From: Clostridiales bacterium PH28_bin88
GTDB lineage: Bacteria; Bacillota; PH28-bin88
Length of the DNA: 42,544 nucleotides
Assembly (NCBI GenBank): GCA_000987045.1
Contig: LAKY01000023.1
Coordinates: 3,163 to 45,706, forward strand
Direction: 5' to 3'
The notes under the pieces were generated by a model. That model was not told the DNA's origin and did not search any database. It saw only the letters and a list, made by a program, of their open reading frames with translations. The first letter of the stretch is position 1. Each line of letters starts with the position of its first letter. Positions 1 to 9,935 of this stretch are shown one piece after another. The translations under genes were made by a program, and so were the position numbers.

Positions 1-456
1 TTTCCTATCCCCTGCGCGCCAGGTAGTCCCTACTACAGCGGGCCCTTGCAGGATAACTTCCTGCCGGTTGTCAGAAACACCCAGAATATTCCTGTCCTCA
101 TAAAACTCCTCCTGGCTGTATACCAGGGCGATGCTATTGGGTTTAACCTCATAAATCAGAGCCATTGTTGTTCCGGGGTTTTCTCGTTTAAGCTGTACCC
201 GGTTCCCGTCCTGGAACAGCACCCGGTCGGTATAATCAGCATACTCGTTTCCGGTACCCTTATAGGACCACTGGTTGCCCACTTGCAGGGGAAGGTATGG
301 TTGTACTTCACCCCCCACCTTTTTGGGCTGCCGTGCACAGGCCAATGTAATCACGAGTAGTAGAACCAAAAAACCGACTGACAGTGCTCCGCGCCAGCCA
401 CACGCTAAACTGTTTCCTGCTGACTTTCCGCTGTTACCGCTTCGCCAGGGTATCAT
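1..456 (-). CDS. Putative lipoprotein, C-terminus off the window edge
   Basis: This minus-strand gene starts at ATG 456 behind a clear AAGGAGGC ribosome site and runs off the window at base 1, so about 152 residues are visible. The N-terminus has a polar stretch, a hydrophobic segment (VGFLVLLLVITLACA) and a lipobox-like L-A-C, as in an exported lipoprotein cleaved before Cys. The mature part begins with a proline-rich linker and then PLQVGNQWSYKGTGNEYA, a pattern I associate with uncharacterised Clostridia lipoproteins. No catalytic motif is visible. The function is unknown. The reading is supported by the good start and an uninterrupted frame; the family assignment is inference. Confidence 0.75.
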   Translation of the reverse strand, partial: MIPWRSGNSGKSAGNSLACGWRGALSVGFLVLLLVITLACARQPKKVGGEVQPYLPLQVGNQWSYKGTGNEYADYTDRVLFQDGNRVQLKRENPGTTMALIYEVKPNSIALVYSQEEFYEDRNILGVSDNRQEVILQGPAVVGTTWRAGDRK

Positions 457-614
457 CGATAAATGCCTCCTTCTCAGCTACCATGAAAGCTTTGGGTTAT
501 CGTCGTCTATTCTGTCCAGCTTCTCAGATGTTACAATGGCAAATAGCATACATATCAAAAAGGAAGCCCAAGAACGATCCACCATAGCTCCCAAGAATCA
601 TAAGGTGTACCGAC

Positions 615-1197
615 CTAACTTTTTTCAAGGCTGTCATTCCTATCCGGTTTAACATAGCTTTGGGGCAGGCTTCCCTTATAGGCGGGAATAGTAAGACTCG
701 CTTCCTTGGTCAGTTTTACGGGAAAGTTTTCCCACTTCAAGATGGGGAATGATTCTCCTGTAGAAATCATCTGCTCCAGGGTATCGGGATCCCCGATAAT
801 CTTGATGACATACGGAGGAGCCATGCGAGTGGAGTTAATAAAGACCACCGGACCCACACAACGGATCTCCGAGGTTGTATAAGACAAGTTGAGCCCCAAG
901 CAATACCAATACAAGGCTTGCCACGTCAAGAAACACTTTGATATGGCCTTTTAGTGTAAAACCTTCGTCGATATAAATGTCGACAATCTTAGCGAAGAAA
1001 AGAACTATAAAAGAGATCTTTGAGTAAGCTGCGACTTGCGTGAAAGGTTCCACCACCCCTGCCAACAAAAATAGAAGACCGAGTGAGGCAATGCCATTAG
1101 CTATCTTCAGCCTTTTCTTTTTTGGGTCATCGGGGTTCAAAAAGAAGTACGCAATAACCGCTGTAGCAAACAGCCCCAAAGCTATCAGGAAGAGCAC
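615..1197 (-). pseudogene. Decayed locus: membrane-protein N-part and DUF881-like C-part in two frames
   Basis: Two overlapping minus-strand frames are present. Bases 835-1197 (GTG start) encode about 120 residues with three or four hydrophobic segments. Bases 615-929 encode, after an unconvincing start, the stretch SEIRCVGPVVFIN followed by APPYVIKIIGDPDTLEQ, which is the signature of the C-terminal part of DUF881 (YlxW-like) proteins. The DUF881 part lacks its usual N-terminal half of about 130 residues and has no ribosome site of its own, while the first frame ends in low-complexity residues just after the overlap. I read this as a fusion or deletion with a frameshift near 870-930, not as two healthy genes. 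The alternative is two small translationally coupled proteins. Confidence 0.55.
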
Positions 1198-1539
1198 CAG
1201 GCCGCACCACCTTTTGTTCCCAGGCTACATCTTTGACGGGTTCATTTAGTCTCCACAAATAGTCGTGTTTTCTTTGTCTACCTCCACCAGTGGCCATGAC
1301 GTGACCGGCAACTTGGAAGGAGCAGGCAAGCCAGGGCGTCTATCTCTCTGAAATAGTTTTGAGCTGTTATCTAGCGTTCTGCTTTTTTTCAACAAGGCTT
1401 TTTATGTATGCGATCGCACATTTACTATCTACTACGCCTCAACTACATGACGGAGCAGGCCCGGCAAAAGTTCCCATTAGGTAAGATAGGGAGCAATTTA
1501 TTTGATGAAATTTACGTATATCATTTAGGGGGGATGATC
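1198..1539. other. Gap without recognised gene
   Basis: About 340 bases lie between the decayed DUF881 locus and the small zinc-ribbon gene. I see no convincing open frame, RNA gene or strong terminator. It probably holds the promoter of the downstream gene, but no clear -35/-10 pair stands out. Confidence 0.4.
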
Positions 1540-1782
1540 ATGCCGCCATTACCAGACGATTCTGATTGGGAAATTGTAAAGCCGCGAAGTGTCGAGGATT
1601 CCGCGAAACAGGAAATGCTGGCGGACGCACGGTGCGTTTTCTGTGGTGTCACAGGTAGGGTCACGGCAATGGCCCCAAGGGATCCGGTGGACAGGGAAGT
1701 CCGGCTTGCAATCTGTCCAGCTTGCCTAGAAAACAATCCGGCGGCACTTGCTTTAGTGGAGCAGTACCCGGTGTTAAAATAG
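1540..1782 (+). CDS. Small protein with a zinc-ribbon-like CxxC pair
   Basis: The frame is open from 1408, but the best start is ATG 1540 because a GGGGG ribosome site ends seven bases upstream; this gives an 80-residue protein beginning MPPLPDDSDWEIV. It has two CxxC knuckles, CVFC and CPAC, separated by about 25 residues, which would form a single zinc-binding site. No enzyme motif or membrane segment is visible. The protein is small and acidic at its N-terminus. It stands alone between gaps of about 300 bases. The zinc-binding role is inferred from cysteine spacing; the biological function is unknown. Confidence 0.6.
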   Translation: MPPLPDDSDWEIVKPRSVEDSAKQEMLADARCVFCGVTGRVTAMAPRDPVDREVRLAICPACLENNPAALALVEQYPVLK

Positions 1783-2087
1783 TATTTGGCTTTTGCTTCC
1801 TTCGAAAAGCTCTTCCCGCTTGACCATCTGCAGTGGTTAACTTGTTCCTCCTGTTTACTTACCTGGCATAAGACGCGGTAAACTGCTTATTTGTTCCACA
1901 GTCTTTCGGAACTCAGGCTATTATCGGTGCCACAAGACGGTATAAATGTATCTATCTGATGAATAAGCAGGTGTTTAAAGATTATTCAAGAATAATAATT
2001 ATGTTTTAAGCTCCCTCTTTATCGAAAATCAGGGAACTGCTTTGGTACCTGATGCGTCTTAATTATGAGGGAATAACGAGGTGTCCG
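1783..2087. other. Intergenic region upstream of the sigma factor
   Basis: About 305 bases with no open frame of note. It contains a GTTTAC/GTAAAC dyad near 1853-1884 and an AT-rich stretch just before the sigma-factor gene. ECF operons are often autoregulated from such a region, but I could not identify a promoter with confidence. Confidence 0.35.
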
Positions 2088-2729
2088 ATGGACTTGCTCA
2101 AAATCATTCGACGTTCTCTTAAAGGAGAAAAGAAAGCCTTTCAGGTGCTGTTCGAGCTGTTTTATAAAGATGCTTACCGTAGCGCCTATTTGATCACCCG
2201 TAACCGGGAACAGGCTGAAGACGCGGCCCAGGAGGCTTTTCTTAAGGCCTTTCAACGCCTGGACACCCTCCAAGAACCAAAAAAATTCGGAGCCTGGATC
2301 AGGTCCATTGCCGCAAGGAGTGCTCTTGACATTTTAAGGCGGGAAAAGCACCTGCTCTCAACTGATGAGCCGGAACACCTGGGACATGACATCCCCTTGT
2401 TCTCCTCGGGTTTCCCCCTGCCGGAACTGGAAGCGGAACGAAGTGAACTTCGCTCCCGGGTGCGGGAAGTGATCGCATCCCTTAAACCTGCGTACCAACA
2501 TGTGCTGGTGCTGAAATTCTTTCATGACCTTGATGACCCGGAAATTGCCAAGTTATTGGAGATCCCAGTCGGTACGGTCAAATCCCGGACCCACCGGGCC
2601 CTTCAATTGGTAGGACGGAAGTTGTTACCCCACATGGAAGAGACACATACGCAACTGGCTTTGTCCAACGACACGGCCCAACAGGAGAGGGGGGAATCCA
2701 GCCAGTGTCCGGTCCATACACCAAGTTAG
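2088..2729 (+). CDS. RNA polymerase ECF-type sigma-70 factor
   Basis: This encodes a sigma factor of the extracytoplasmic-function group, which redirects RNA polymerase to a small regulon. Region 2 is seen in DAYRSAYLITRNREQAEDAA and the following WIRSIAARSALDILRRE. Region 4 is seen in the helix-turn-helix DPEIAKLLEIPVGTVKSR near the C-terminus. An earlier ATG exists at 2052, but ATG 2088 (MDLLKIIRRS) follows a GAGGTG ribosome site and matches the usual N-terminus, giving 213 residues. The gene overlaps the next one by 25 bases, so sigma factor and its membrane partner are translationally coupled. The tail after region 4 is longer than usual and probably unstructured. Confidence 0.88.
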   Translation: MDLLKIIRRSLKGEKKAFQVLFELFYKDAYRSAYLITRNREQAEDAAQEAFLKAFQRLDTLQEPKKFGAWIRSIAARSALDILRREKHLLSTDEPEHLGHDIPLFSSGFPLPELEAERSELRSRVREVIASLKPAYQHVLVLKFFHDLDDPEIAKLLEIPVGTVKSRTHRALQLVGRKLLPHMEETHTQLALSNDTAQQERGESSQCPVHTPS

Positions 2730-3490
2730 AAGAGTTGATTAGGGAAAGTTTAGCCGAAGAGGCCTCCCAGGTACTCCCGCCGTCCCCGGAAGAGGTATGG
2801 CCGAAGATTGCCGCGGGCCTGGAAGGAAAAAAGTACGGGCTCATCTCCGGACTACCCGGTCGTCATTGGTTCTCCCCCCAAGTAGCGGTAATTGCCCTGT
2901 TATTGCTGGCGGTGGGCATTGCCTCTTTTAGCACCATGCCCAGCGCCGGGGCTTTTAACCGGCGGTTGTTTTCCGTTGTTGTGGACTTGTTGACCGGCGG
3001 CAACGAAATGACGTATGGCGATGTCAGTATTTCAAGGTCTAACAAAACCCCTCCGCCCCCGGACGCTCCACCGCCTCCCCCGGACTGGCCCCTGGCCACC
3101 GGGGAACGAGTGGTGACCGTGGAGGATGCCAGGGCCGCAGCTGCTTTTCCCTTCAAGCAACCTGTATACCTGCCCAAGGGCATGGCCCTGGACGTAATTA
3201 CAGTAGTAAGCCCGGAACGGATTAACCAGTATTTCCGCACTCCCCAGAACCGGCTAATCATCCGGCAGCAGTACATTGCCGGGGATTTTGCCAGCGGTTC
3301 ATTCTTTAGCAATGCCAGGGTCAAGAAGGTGAAGATTTCGGAAGTCGAGGGCACGCTGGTGGTCCAGCGCAACCCCTACACGGGGCGGGACCAGGTGTCC
3401 GTCATGTGGTTCGATAACAGCATTGACTTCCGCCTGGAAGGAGACATCAGTGAAAAAGAGGCCTTGAAGGTAGCCAACTCACTAAAATAG
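2705..3490 (+). CDS. Membrane anti-sigma-like protein with DUF4367-type C-domain
   Basis: GTG 2705 lies behind an AGAGGGGG ribosome site and inside the 3' end of the sigma gene. The 261-residue product has a cytoplasmic N-terminus of about 50 residues, one transmembrane helix (VAVIALLLLAVGIASF), a proline-rich linker (PPPPDAPPPPPDWP), and an extracellular domain starting near KQPVYLPKGMALDV. The YLPKG motif and the predicted beta-rich tail resemble DUF4367 domains found on anti-sigma factors of Firmicutes. Topology and coupling to the sigma gene suggest that it holds the sigma factor at the membrane until an outside signal is sensed. No zinc-binding HxxxCxxC anti-sigma motif is visible, so the mode of sigma binding is unclear. 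Confidence 0.75.
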   Translation: MSGPYTKLEELIRESLAEEASQVLPPSPEEVWPKIAAGLEGKKYGLISGLPGRHWFSPQVAVIALLLLAVGIASFSTMPSAGAFNRRLFSVVVDLLTGGNEMTYGDVSISRSNKTPPPPDAPPPPPDWPLATGERVVTVEDARAAAAFPFKQPVYLPKGMALDVITVVSPERINQYFRTPQNRLIIRQQYIAGDFASGSFFSNARVKKVKISEVEGTLVVQRNPYTGRDQVSVMWFDNSIDFRLEGDISEKEALKVANSLK

Positions 3491-3527
3491 CGTCCGGACA
3501 TGAATGATGGCCCACTTCATTCCCTGT

Positions 3528-4202
3528 TTACAGGGGTTTAATCCGCTTCGGGGTGGCGCCGTTCTGGTATAGCCAGATGTCTTTCAAAATGAACCTGTCA
3601 CCGTTCCACGCGAATACCTGGCGCAGTTCCCCGAAAACATCTACGTGGGCGATACCGCACACCCGCTGGCGGCCGATTAGTTCCACCGTACCGTCCCCAT
3701 CCAGGTCAGCCAGTTCATAGCCGGAGAACGGGTCTACCCAGTCGGGGCTGAACCCCTTTTTGATCTCTTCTTCGGCAGGCTCGTCGTTCTTATTGTAATT
3801 GGATACTTCCAATTCGTACTCCCAAACCAGTTTGCGGGAGGGAATGGCAACCCTCACCCGGTTTTTTCCAAGGTACTCGTTCTGGAGGCTTGGGATCTGG
3901 TAGTTCTCCTGGGCACTGAACACAGGCTTGAACCCATTATCAGTCAGTTGGAGGCCCGGTAGGGGTTGTTGTTACCCCTATTACAAGAATAAGGCAATTT
4001 TACTCCCGTCCGACGAAGGCTTACTTCCCAAAGTGGCGGTGCTCTCTTGATCGTTGAATAGGAGAATTTGCCGCGCCAGCGACCGGGGAACAATTGAAGA
4101 AGATCCCGCGGAAGAAGTACTAACTCCTTTGTGGACTCCCTTGATGCCCATAATATCGGCCCCTTCCGGCCGGAGCCTAGACGAATAAACGATGGTTGCC
4201 CG
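3528..4202 (-). pseudogene. Decayed gene interrupted by a cluster of in-frame stops
   Basis: The intact-looking part (3528-3923, GTG) encodes 131 residues with an FG-GAP-like calcium-type loop, ADLDGDGTVELIG, and the ending QVFAWNGDRFILK. In the same frame upstream, three stops cluster in about 12 bases near 3975-3987. Beyond them the frame is open again to 4202, reading TIVYSSRLRPEGADIMGIKG and later LGSKPSSDGSKIALFL, which looks like real protein (DGSKIA is TolB-like). A further in-frame TAG stands at 4203-4205. A hairpin TAGGGGT/ACCCCTA lies exactly over the stops (3960-3980). The best reading is an exported repeat protein gene that has decayed; a short functional C-terminal product cannot be excluded. 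Confidence 0.6.
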
Positions 4203-4485
4203 CTAAATAACTTCTTTAATAAAGACGAATGGTGTTAGTTATTTGTTCCATAATGTTGGGGGAAAATCTGACCCTTATAGCCGGCGTCTTGCAACGAGAG
4301 CCCCGGGATGAGCAACCGGAACCATTATCGTCTTTCAAGTTCGTAAGTTTAGGCTGGCGCGCGTTTAATCTCATCCCATAAACTACCCGCAAAACACGCG
4401 CCTCCTTTCGGTATTGCTATACCTAAATGGCGGAAAAATAACTATAATCACGAATCAGTTGGCCAATAAATGGAGGTTCTTGACT

Positions 4486-6714
4486 ATGCAGGCATGGCAA
4501 GGCTTTAAACCCGGGCACTGGACTACGGCGGTGGATGTCCGGGATTTTATCCAGAATAACTATACCCCGTACGAAGGAGAGGCGGATTTCCTGCAGGCCC
4601 CAACGGGTGCGACCATGCGCTTGTGGGAAAAGGTATCAGCCCTGCTGGCGGAAGAAATTAAAAAAGGCGGCACCCTGGACGCCGATACGGAGGTCATCTC
4701 CACGCTCACTTCCCATCCACCCGGGTACATCGACCGAAACCTGGAGGTCATCGTGGGCCTGCAGACCGACCGCCCCCTCAAGCGGGCCTTGATGCCCTTC
4801 GGGGGGATCCGGATGGCCAAGGGGGCGTTGGACGCATACGGGTACAACCTGGATACCCGGGTAGAAGAGATCTTTACCCGCTACCGCAAAACCCATAACC
4901 AGGCGGTGTTTGACGCCTACACCCAGGAAATGCGCCGCGCCCGCAAGGCCGGGATCATTACCGGATTGCCGGACGCCTACGGGCGGGGCCGCATCATTGG
5001 TGACTACCGCCGGGTAGCCCTCTACGGGGTGGACCGCCTGATCAAGGGTAAGGAGGCTGAACTGGCCCAACTGGAAAGAGACGTAATGGATGAGGAAACC
5101 ATCCGCCACCGGGAAGAAGTAAGTGAGCAGATCAAGGCCCTGCAAGAGTTGAAGGAGATGGCCGCCGCCTACGGTTTTGACATCTCCGGGCCGGCTGCCG
5201 ACGCGACGCAAGCGGTGCAGTGGCTGTACTTTGCCTACCTGGCCGCCGTCAAAGAACAAAACGGGGCGGCCATGAGCCTCGGGCGTGTCTCTACCTTCCT
5301 GGACATCTACCTGGAGCGGGACCTGCAGAACGGCCGGCTGGCGGAACAGCAGGCCCAGGAGCTGATCGACCAGTTTGTAATCAAGCTGCGGCTGGTACGC
5401 TTTTTACGTACCCCTGAGTACAACGATCTTTTCAGCGGCGACCCCACCTGGGTGACGGAATCTATCGGGGGGATGGGCATGGACGGCCGCACCCTCGTAA
5501 CCAGAACTTCATTCCGGTTCCTGCACACCCTGGCCAACCTGGGTCCAGCCCCGGAACCCAACATGACGGTGTTGTGGTCCCTGCGTCTTCCGGAAGGTTT
5601 CAAAAGATACTGCGCTCACATGTCCATTGAGACCAGTTCCATCCAGTACGAAAACGACGACTTGATGCGGCCCCGGTGGGGTGATGACTACGGCATCGCC
5701 TGCTGCGTCTCCGCTATGAAGATCGGCAAACAGATGCAGTTTTTCGGCGCCCGGGCCAACCTGGCCAAGGCGCTCTTGTACGCCATCAACGGCGGGCGGG
5801 ATGAAGTGCTGGGCATCCAGGTGGGTCCCAGGTTTGCACCCATTACCTCGGCTTACCTGGAATATGGCGAGGTAATGGAACGATTCAATACCATTATGGA
5901 CTGGCTGGCCAGGCTGTATATCAACACCCTGAACATCATCCACTACATGCACGACAAGTATTACTACGAGCGGCTGGAAATGGCCCTCCACGACCTGGAC
6001 GTGGAGAGGACCATGGCCTGCGGTATCGCCGGGTTGTCCGTAGTAGCCGATTCGCTGAGCGCCATCAAGTTCGCCCGGGTTAAGACCATCAGAAATGAAG
6101 AGGGACTGGTGGTAGACTACCAGGTGGAGGGAGACTTCCCTACCATGGGAAACAACGACGAGCGGGTGGATTCCATCGCGGTCGACCTGGTGACCCAATT
6201 CATGCACAAGCTGAAGAAACAGCGGACGTACCGGGGCTCAGTCCCTACTTTATCCATCCTGACCATCACTTCCAACGTGGTGTACGGCAAAAAGACCGGC
6301 AACACCCCCGACGGCCGCAAGGCGGGCGAACCCTTCGCCCCCGGGGCCAACCCCATGCACGGGCGGGAGAAGAAAGGCGCCATCGCGGCCATGAGTTCGG
6401 TGGCCAAGCTGCCCTACGACTACTCCGAGGACGGCATCTCCTATACCTTTTCCATCATCCCCAGGTCCCTGGGGAAGGACCCGGAACAACGGGTAACCAA
6501 CCTGGTGGCCCTGCTGGACGGGTATTTCGCCAAGCACGGGCACCACATCAACGCCAACGTCTTTGACAAGGAAACCCTGATGGACGCCATGGAACACCCG
6601 GAAAAGTACCCGCAGCTAACCATCCGGGTGTCGGGATACGCGGTGAACTTCGTGAAGCTGACCCGGGAACAGCAGTTGGATGTGATCAACCGCACCATCC
6701 ACGGCCAATTCTAA
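4486..6714 (+). CDS. pflB: Formate C-acetyltransferase (pyruvate formate-lyase)
   Basis: This 742-residue glycyl-radical enzyme converts pyruvate and CoA to acetyl-CoA and formate under anoxic conditions. The adjacent catalytic cysteines are in [13 protein letters not shown] (C406, C407). The radical glycine is G717 in [10 protein letters not shown] near the C-terminus. Other family marks are [16 protein letters not shown] and [17 protein letters not shown]. The ACC pair marks true PFL, as opposed to glycerol dehydratase or choline lyase relatives, which have a single cysteine. The frame is open from 4414, but ATG 4486 ([12 protein letters not shown]) matches the family start and follows TGGAGG. 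pflA follows after 42 bases, presumably in one operon. No focA formate channel is adjacent. Confidence 0.96.
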   Translation: MQAWQGFKPGHWTTAVDVRDFIQNNYTPYEGEADFLQAPTGATMRLWEKVSALLAEEIKKGGTLDADTEVISTLTSHPPGYIDRNLEVIVGLQTDRPLKRALMPFGGIRMAKGALDAYGYNLDTRVEEIFTRYRKTHNQAVFDAYTQEMRRARKAGIITGLPDAYGRGRIIGDYRRVALYGVDRLIKGKEAELAQLERDVMDEETIRHREEVSEQIKALQELKEMAAAYGFDISGPAADATQAVQWLYFAYLAAVKEQNGAAMSLGRVSTFLDIYLERDLQNGRLAEQQAQELIDQFVIKLRLVRFLRTPEYNDLFSGDPTWVTESIGGMGMDGRTLVTRTSFRFLHTLANLGPAPEPNMTVLWSLRLPEGFKRYCAHMSIETSSIQYENDDLMRPRWGDDYGIACCVSAMKIGKQMQFFGARANLAKALLYAINGGRDEVLGIQVGPRFAPITSAYLEYGEVMERFNTIMDWLARLYINTLNIIHYMHDKYYYERLEMALHDLDVERTMACGIAGLSVVADSLSAIKFARVKTIRNEEGLVVDYQVEGDFPTMGNNDERVDSIAVDLVTQFMHKLKKQRTYRGSVPTLSILTITSNVVYGKKTGNTPDGRKAGEPFAPGANPMHGREKKGAIAAMSSVAKLPYDYSEDGISYTFSIIPRSLGKDPEQRVTNLVALLDGYFAKHGHHINANVFDKETLMDAMEHPEKYPQLTIRVSGYAVNFVKLTREQQLDVINRTIHGQF

Positions 6715-6756
6715 TTCAGTCACCGGTAGGCCGGACGTCAGCACAGGGGTGATGTC

Positions 6757-7488
6757 ATGACGGTTACAGGGAGGATCCATTCCATCGAGACCTTCGGCAC
6801 CGTGGACGGGCCGGGGATCCGGTATGTGGTGTTTTTCCAGGGATGTCCCCTCAAGTGCCAGTACTGCCATAACCGGGATACCTGGGACCCCCGGGGCGGC
6901 CGGGAGGTAACGGTAGACGAGCTGGTGAACGATATCCGGCAGTATGAGGGTTTTTACCGTTCTTCCGGGGGAGGGGTCACCGCCTCCGGGGGAGAACCGG
7001 CCCTCCAGGCCGCCTTTGTGGAGGAACTCTTCCGCCGCTGCCACCGGGAGGACCTGCACACCGCGCTGGATACCTCCGGGTGCGTGGGGCCGCAAAGAAT
7101 CGCGGGTCTCCTGGAGGTTACCGATCTGGTGCTGCTGGACATCAAACACATTGACCCGGCCAAGCACCGCGAGTTAACGGGGGTAAGCAACGAAAAAACG
7201 CTGGCCCTGGCGAGACGACTTTCCGAAATGGGCATCTCCGTCTGGGTCAGGCACGTGCTGATCCCCGGCCTCACCGATGACCCCAGGGACCTGGCCCGGC
7301 TGGGAGAGTTTCTCGCGGGATTAAATAACCTGCAGAAGGTAGAGATCCTGCCCTACCATACCCTTGGCGCGTACAAGTGGGAACAACTGGGATTGAAATA
7401 CCCGCTGAAAGGGGCGGAACCGCCCTCCCCAGAGGCGGTAGCCCAGGCCAGAGAACTACTGGCGGGTTTCGACCTGCCAACAGCATAA
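6757..7488 (+). CDS. pflA: Pyruvate formate-lyase activating enzyme (radical SAM)
   Basis: The 243-residue product generates the glycyl radical on pyruvate formate-lyase using S-adenosylmethionine and a [4Fe-4S] cluster. The cluster motif CxxxCxxC is at C30, C34 and C37 (FFQGCPLKCQYCHN). The N-terminal GRIHSIETFGTVDGPGIR and the SGGEPALQ motif are typical of PflA. Its length matches the single-domain form without the extra ferredoxin insert seen in activases of other glycyl-radical enzymes, which supports pairing with the PFL just upstream. ATG 6757 has a GGGGTG ribosome site. A GC-rich hairpin follows the stop codon. Confidence 0.95.
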   Translation: MTVTGRIHSIETFGTVDGPGIRYVVFFQGCPLKCQYCHNRDTWDPRGGREVTVDELVNDIRQYEGFYRSSGGGVTASGGEPALQAAFVEELFRRCHREDLHTALDTSGCVGPQRIAGLLEVTDLVLLDIKHIDPAKHRELTGVSNEKTLALARRLSEMGISVWVRHVLIPGLTDDPRDLARLGEFLAGLNNLQKVEILPYHTLGAYKWEQLGLKYPLKGAEPPSPEAVAQARELLAGFDLPTA

Positions 7489-7489
7489 T

Positions 7490-7512
7490 CCCCGCGGAAG
7501 ATGCGGGGGTTT
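7490..7512 (+). terminator. Hairpin after pflBA
   Basis: CCCCGC and GCGGGG form a six-base stem around the loop GGAAGAT directly after the pflA stop, followed by only three T residues. It is a plausible but not strong intrinsic terminator. Confidence 0.55.
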
Positions 7513-7559
7513 CCCCATGAACCGTGAGACGTACCGTTGAGACCATCATAGCTGCCGGG

Positions 7560-9935
7560 TTATTGCTGAAGGAGGCGCGTTACAAGAGGATTACTTGCTA
7601 AAATCTTTTCCACCTCTTCATATCCTGTCGGAAATGCGTAGTTGTAACGCGCAGGAAGCGCGAAAACGTATTTGGTGTCGCGACCAAGTTCGCTTGGATT
7701 GAATGGTGCCGCACCAATATGGAATTTCCCCCGCTGTAGTGAATCCCATTGAGTAAGAGTGAATATCATGATGGGGATATCCTGTCGCGGGTTTTGAGAA
7801 GTCCACTGAGGATGTCTGATGGAAACCATCGGACCAGTTTCAACAGGCTTCTCACCAGATTGAGGACCTTCTATAGCGAGACCCTCCCATTTGTCAGTTA
7901 CAATCGAATAACCTTTCCAACTCTCTGGTAAGGAAAAACTAAATCCATATTGGAGATTTCTATAAACAATTGAATCCTCGTAGCGACCGAGGGTGGCAGC
8001 GTCAATAAGCCAGCGATTCCCGATTTTCTTTACCACGAGAGTAATCGGCCGCTTGGCGGCAACACCGCCGCTCGCCATCTCCACGCTCGTCATTTCAATC
8101 ATTTCGCCTTTTACTTCGTACGCATTTTCCGGTAATGGCTTAATGCTTAGAATATCTATCCGTTCCGGCCACGGACTTGAAACCACCCTCCCCGGAGCAT
8201 TCTCAGGATCGTTTACCCATTCTGCAAGCAGTTCAGGGGATACAAAATCGCTATAGTTTTCTTGCATACTCTTGTTCACTATATCTTTGGGGGCGTGAAG
8301 CGACACTGTTTGGAGTTTCCTACCGAAATCCTCAACCAGACTCGCAACTGCCGCCTTATCACCTTCAGCTTCTGCCCCTTGATTATCAGCGATGGGTTTA
8401 ACTTCGCTCAACATTTGCTTTAGTAGAAGTGTATCCCGCTCAACGGATTGATCGACTTTAAGCCAAAAATCATACGCCAAATCTTTATTTTCAATTGGAA
8501 TTACAGCATGAATTTCTTTCCAAGTGTCATCATTGCCTGATGCTGCCGGGTAACTCATCTCTAGAACCGCCAACTCACCTTTTCCTATAGGAGTAGTAAT
8601 ATTTTCATCGGTGATGTCGCTGCTGTGATTAGGTCTCCAACCGCCTTTAGGTTGATCCCGATAAAAACTCACTATCATTATTCCTCCCCTGTCGTTACCT
8701 CCCTCAACAGCGAACCTTACTTCCGTCTCATGTTCAACCTTTAATCCCCAGTTGGCAGGAATAACAACCTGTAACTTACCATAATATAAATCGATTTTGT
8801 GAGAGATGGCTCTATCAAGTGCAACAGGATCGGACGCACCCACCCTGGCATTGGTCAAAGCCATACCACTTATTAACACAAGCACTGCCATCCCGAGCAG
8901 CGACCATTTTAAAGTACTTTTCTTGAACAGCTTGATCATGGTGATTCTCTTTGTGATGTGTGATTTTGTCCCTGAAATACTTGCCAAACTGGCTAATCTT
9001 GGAGTTTCAGCCATACCCTCCAAAAGCTTGATTATAGTATAGGCGTACTCCTTTGAATCATTAGGATTGATGCGGGAAAGGGCGAAAACGTCACAGGCTA
9101 TCTCTTGGTCCTCGCGCATCCGGTAGCAGGCGTACCAAAGTAACGGGTTAAACCAATGCATGGTCAGCAAGACGCTCATCAACCAGTTGACGGCTATATC
9201 CTTGCGTCTGTAGTGAGCCAATTCGTGAAGAAAAACATGGTTTAACTGCTCCAAACTGAGTGTTTCCAAAACGCCAATTGGCAGCAATACCCGTGGTCTG
9301 ACCAAGCCGTAAAGGGTCGGGCTCTTAATTCCGGCGGTTTCCACTAGGGGTATTTTCGCCCTGATGCCCATCTTCTCTTTACTGTTTGCAAAGGCTTGTA
9401 AAACCTTTTGTTCTGAAACACAAGATTGGTCCCCTATATTTAAGGCAAATCTTCTGTTGACAATAAATGTATAAAGCGTCACAGCAAAAACACCTAGTAA
9501 CCAGGTGCCGAACAATATTTTTGACGCAACCGCGGGTTTATCCGGGTATGCCACACCCTGATCAGTGTTAGGAGACCTAACGGTATCAGTAGCTTGATTG
9601 TTGCCCTTGTCAGAGTTAACCACCCCGCCAATTTCACTTAACCTGCTGTTGGCAGTACCTTTGTCATGTAAAACCCTTCCGCTAACCTGGACAACACCCT
9701 GGTTGTCGAAAGAAAACAGGTTGTAAATGCTGAATGAGCTTGCGGGAGCCCACGGCAGTATTAGCCGAAAAACCAGCAGGAACCAGATCAAATACTGCCA
9801 GTTAACGCCTAACCTGTTTTTAAGTACAGACTTTATCAGGAGAATAAGACCGACTAACACACTTGCCATGGCAGAGGAAGCCAGTACCCAATTGAATAAT
9901 CCCCAAAGGGCTCCAGCTATGTAGCCCATTTTCAC
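7560..9935 (-). CDS. BlaR1/MecR1-like M56 membrane metalloprotease sensor
   Basis: This 791-residue protein has N-terminal transmembrane helices and a zinc-protease signature HELAHYRRKD with HExxH at H237-H241, followed by the second-metal region EDQEIACD. This is the M56 fold of BlaR1 and MecR1. After a further helix the extracellular part (from about residue 370) is not a penicillin-binding domain: no SxxK/SxN/KTG set is seen. Instead it carries PsbP-like stretches such as YGFSFSLPESWKGYSIV. It overlaps the upstream BlaI-type repressor gene by four bases (ATGA). By analogy, ligand binding outside would trigger cleavage of the repressor. The ligand is unlikely to be a beta-lactam; it is unknown. 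Confidence 0.85.
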   Translation of the reverse strand: MKMGYIAGALWGLFNWVLASSAMASVLVGLILLIKSVLKNRLGVNWQYLIWFLLVFRLILPWAPASSFSIYNLFSFDNQGVVQVSGRVLHDKGTANSRLSEIGGVVNSDKGNNQATDTVRSPNTDQGVAYPDKPAVASKILFGTWLLGVFAVTLYTFIVNRRFALNIGDQSCVSEQKVLQAFANSKEKMGIRAKIPLVETAGIKSPTLYGLVRPRVLLPIGVLETLSLEQLNHVFLHELAHYRRKDIAVNWLMSVLLTMHWFNPLLWYACYRMREDQEIACDVFALSRINPNDSKEYAYTIIKLLEGMAETPRLASLASISGTKSHITKRITMIKLFKKSTLKWSLLGMAVLVLISGMALTNARVGASDPVALDRAISHKIDLYYGKLQVVIPANWGLKVEHETEVRFAVEGGNDRGGIMIVSFYRDQPKGGWRPNHSSDITDENITTPIGKGELAVLEMSYPAASGNDDTWKEIHAVIPIENKDLAYDFWLKVDQSVERDTLLLKQMLSEVKPIADNQGAEAEGDKAAVASLVEDFGRKLQTVSLHAPKDIVNKSMQENYSDFVSPELLAEWVNDPENAPGRVVSSPWPERIDILSIKPLPENAYEVKGEMIEMTSVEMASGGVAAKRPITLVVKKIGNRWLIDAATLGRYEDSIVYRNLQYGFSFSLPESWKGYSIVTDKWEGLAIEGPQSGEKPVETGPMVSIRHPQWTSQNPRQDIPIMIFTLTQWDSLQRGKFHIGAAPFNPSELGRDTKYVFALPARYNYAFPTGYEEVEKILASNPLVTRLLQQ

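Noticed and set aside
46..652. Plus-strand open frames of 104 and 125 codons at the left edge
   Set aside because: They lie antisense to a minus-strand lipoprotein gene with a strong ribosome site, signal sequence and lipobox, and have no protein-like composition.
4560..7274. Several minus-strand frames of 100-230 codons over pflB and pflA
   Set aside because: They are antisense shadows in GC-rich coding DNA; pflB and pflA have all catalytic motifs.
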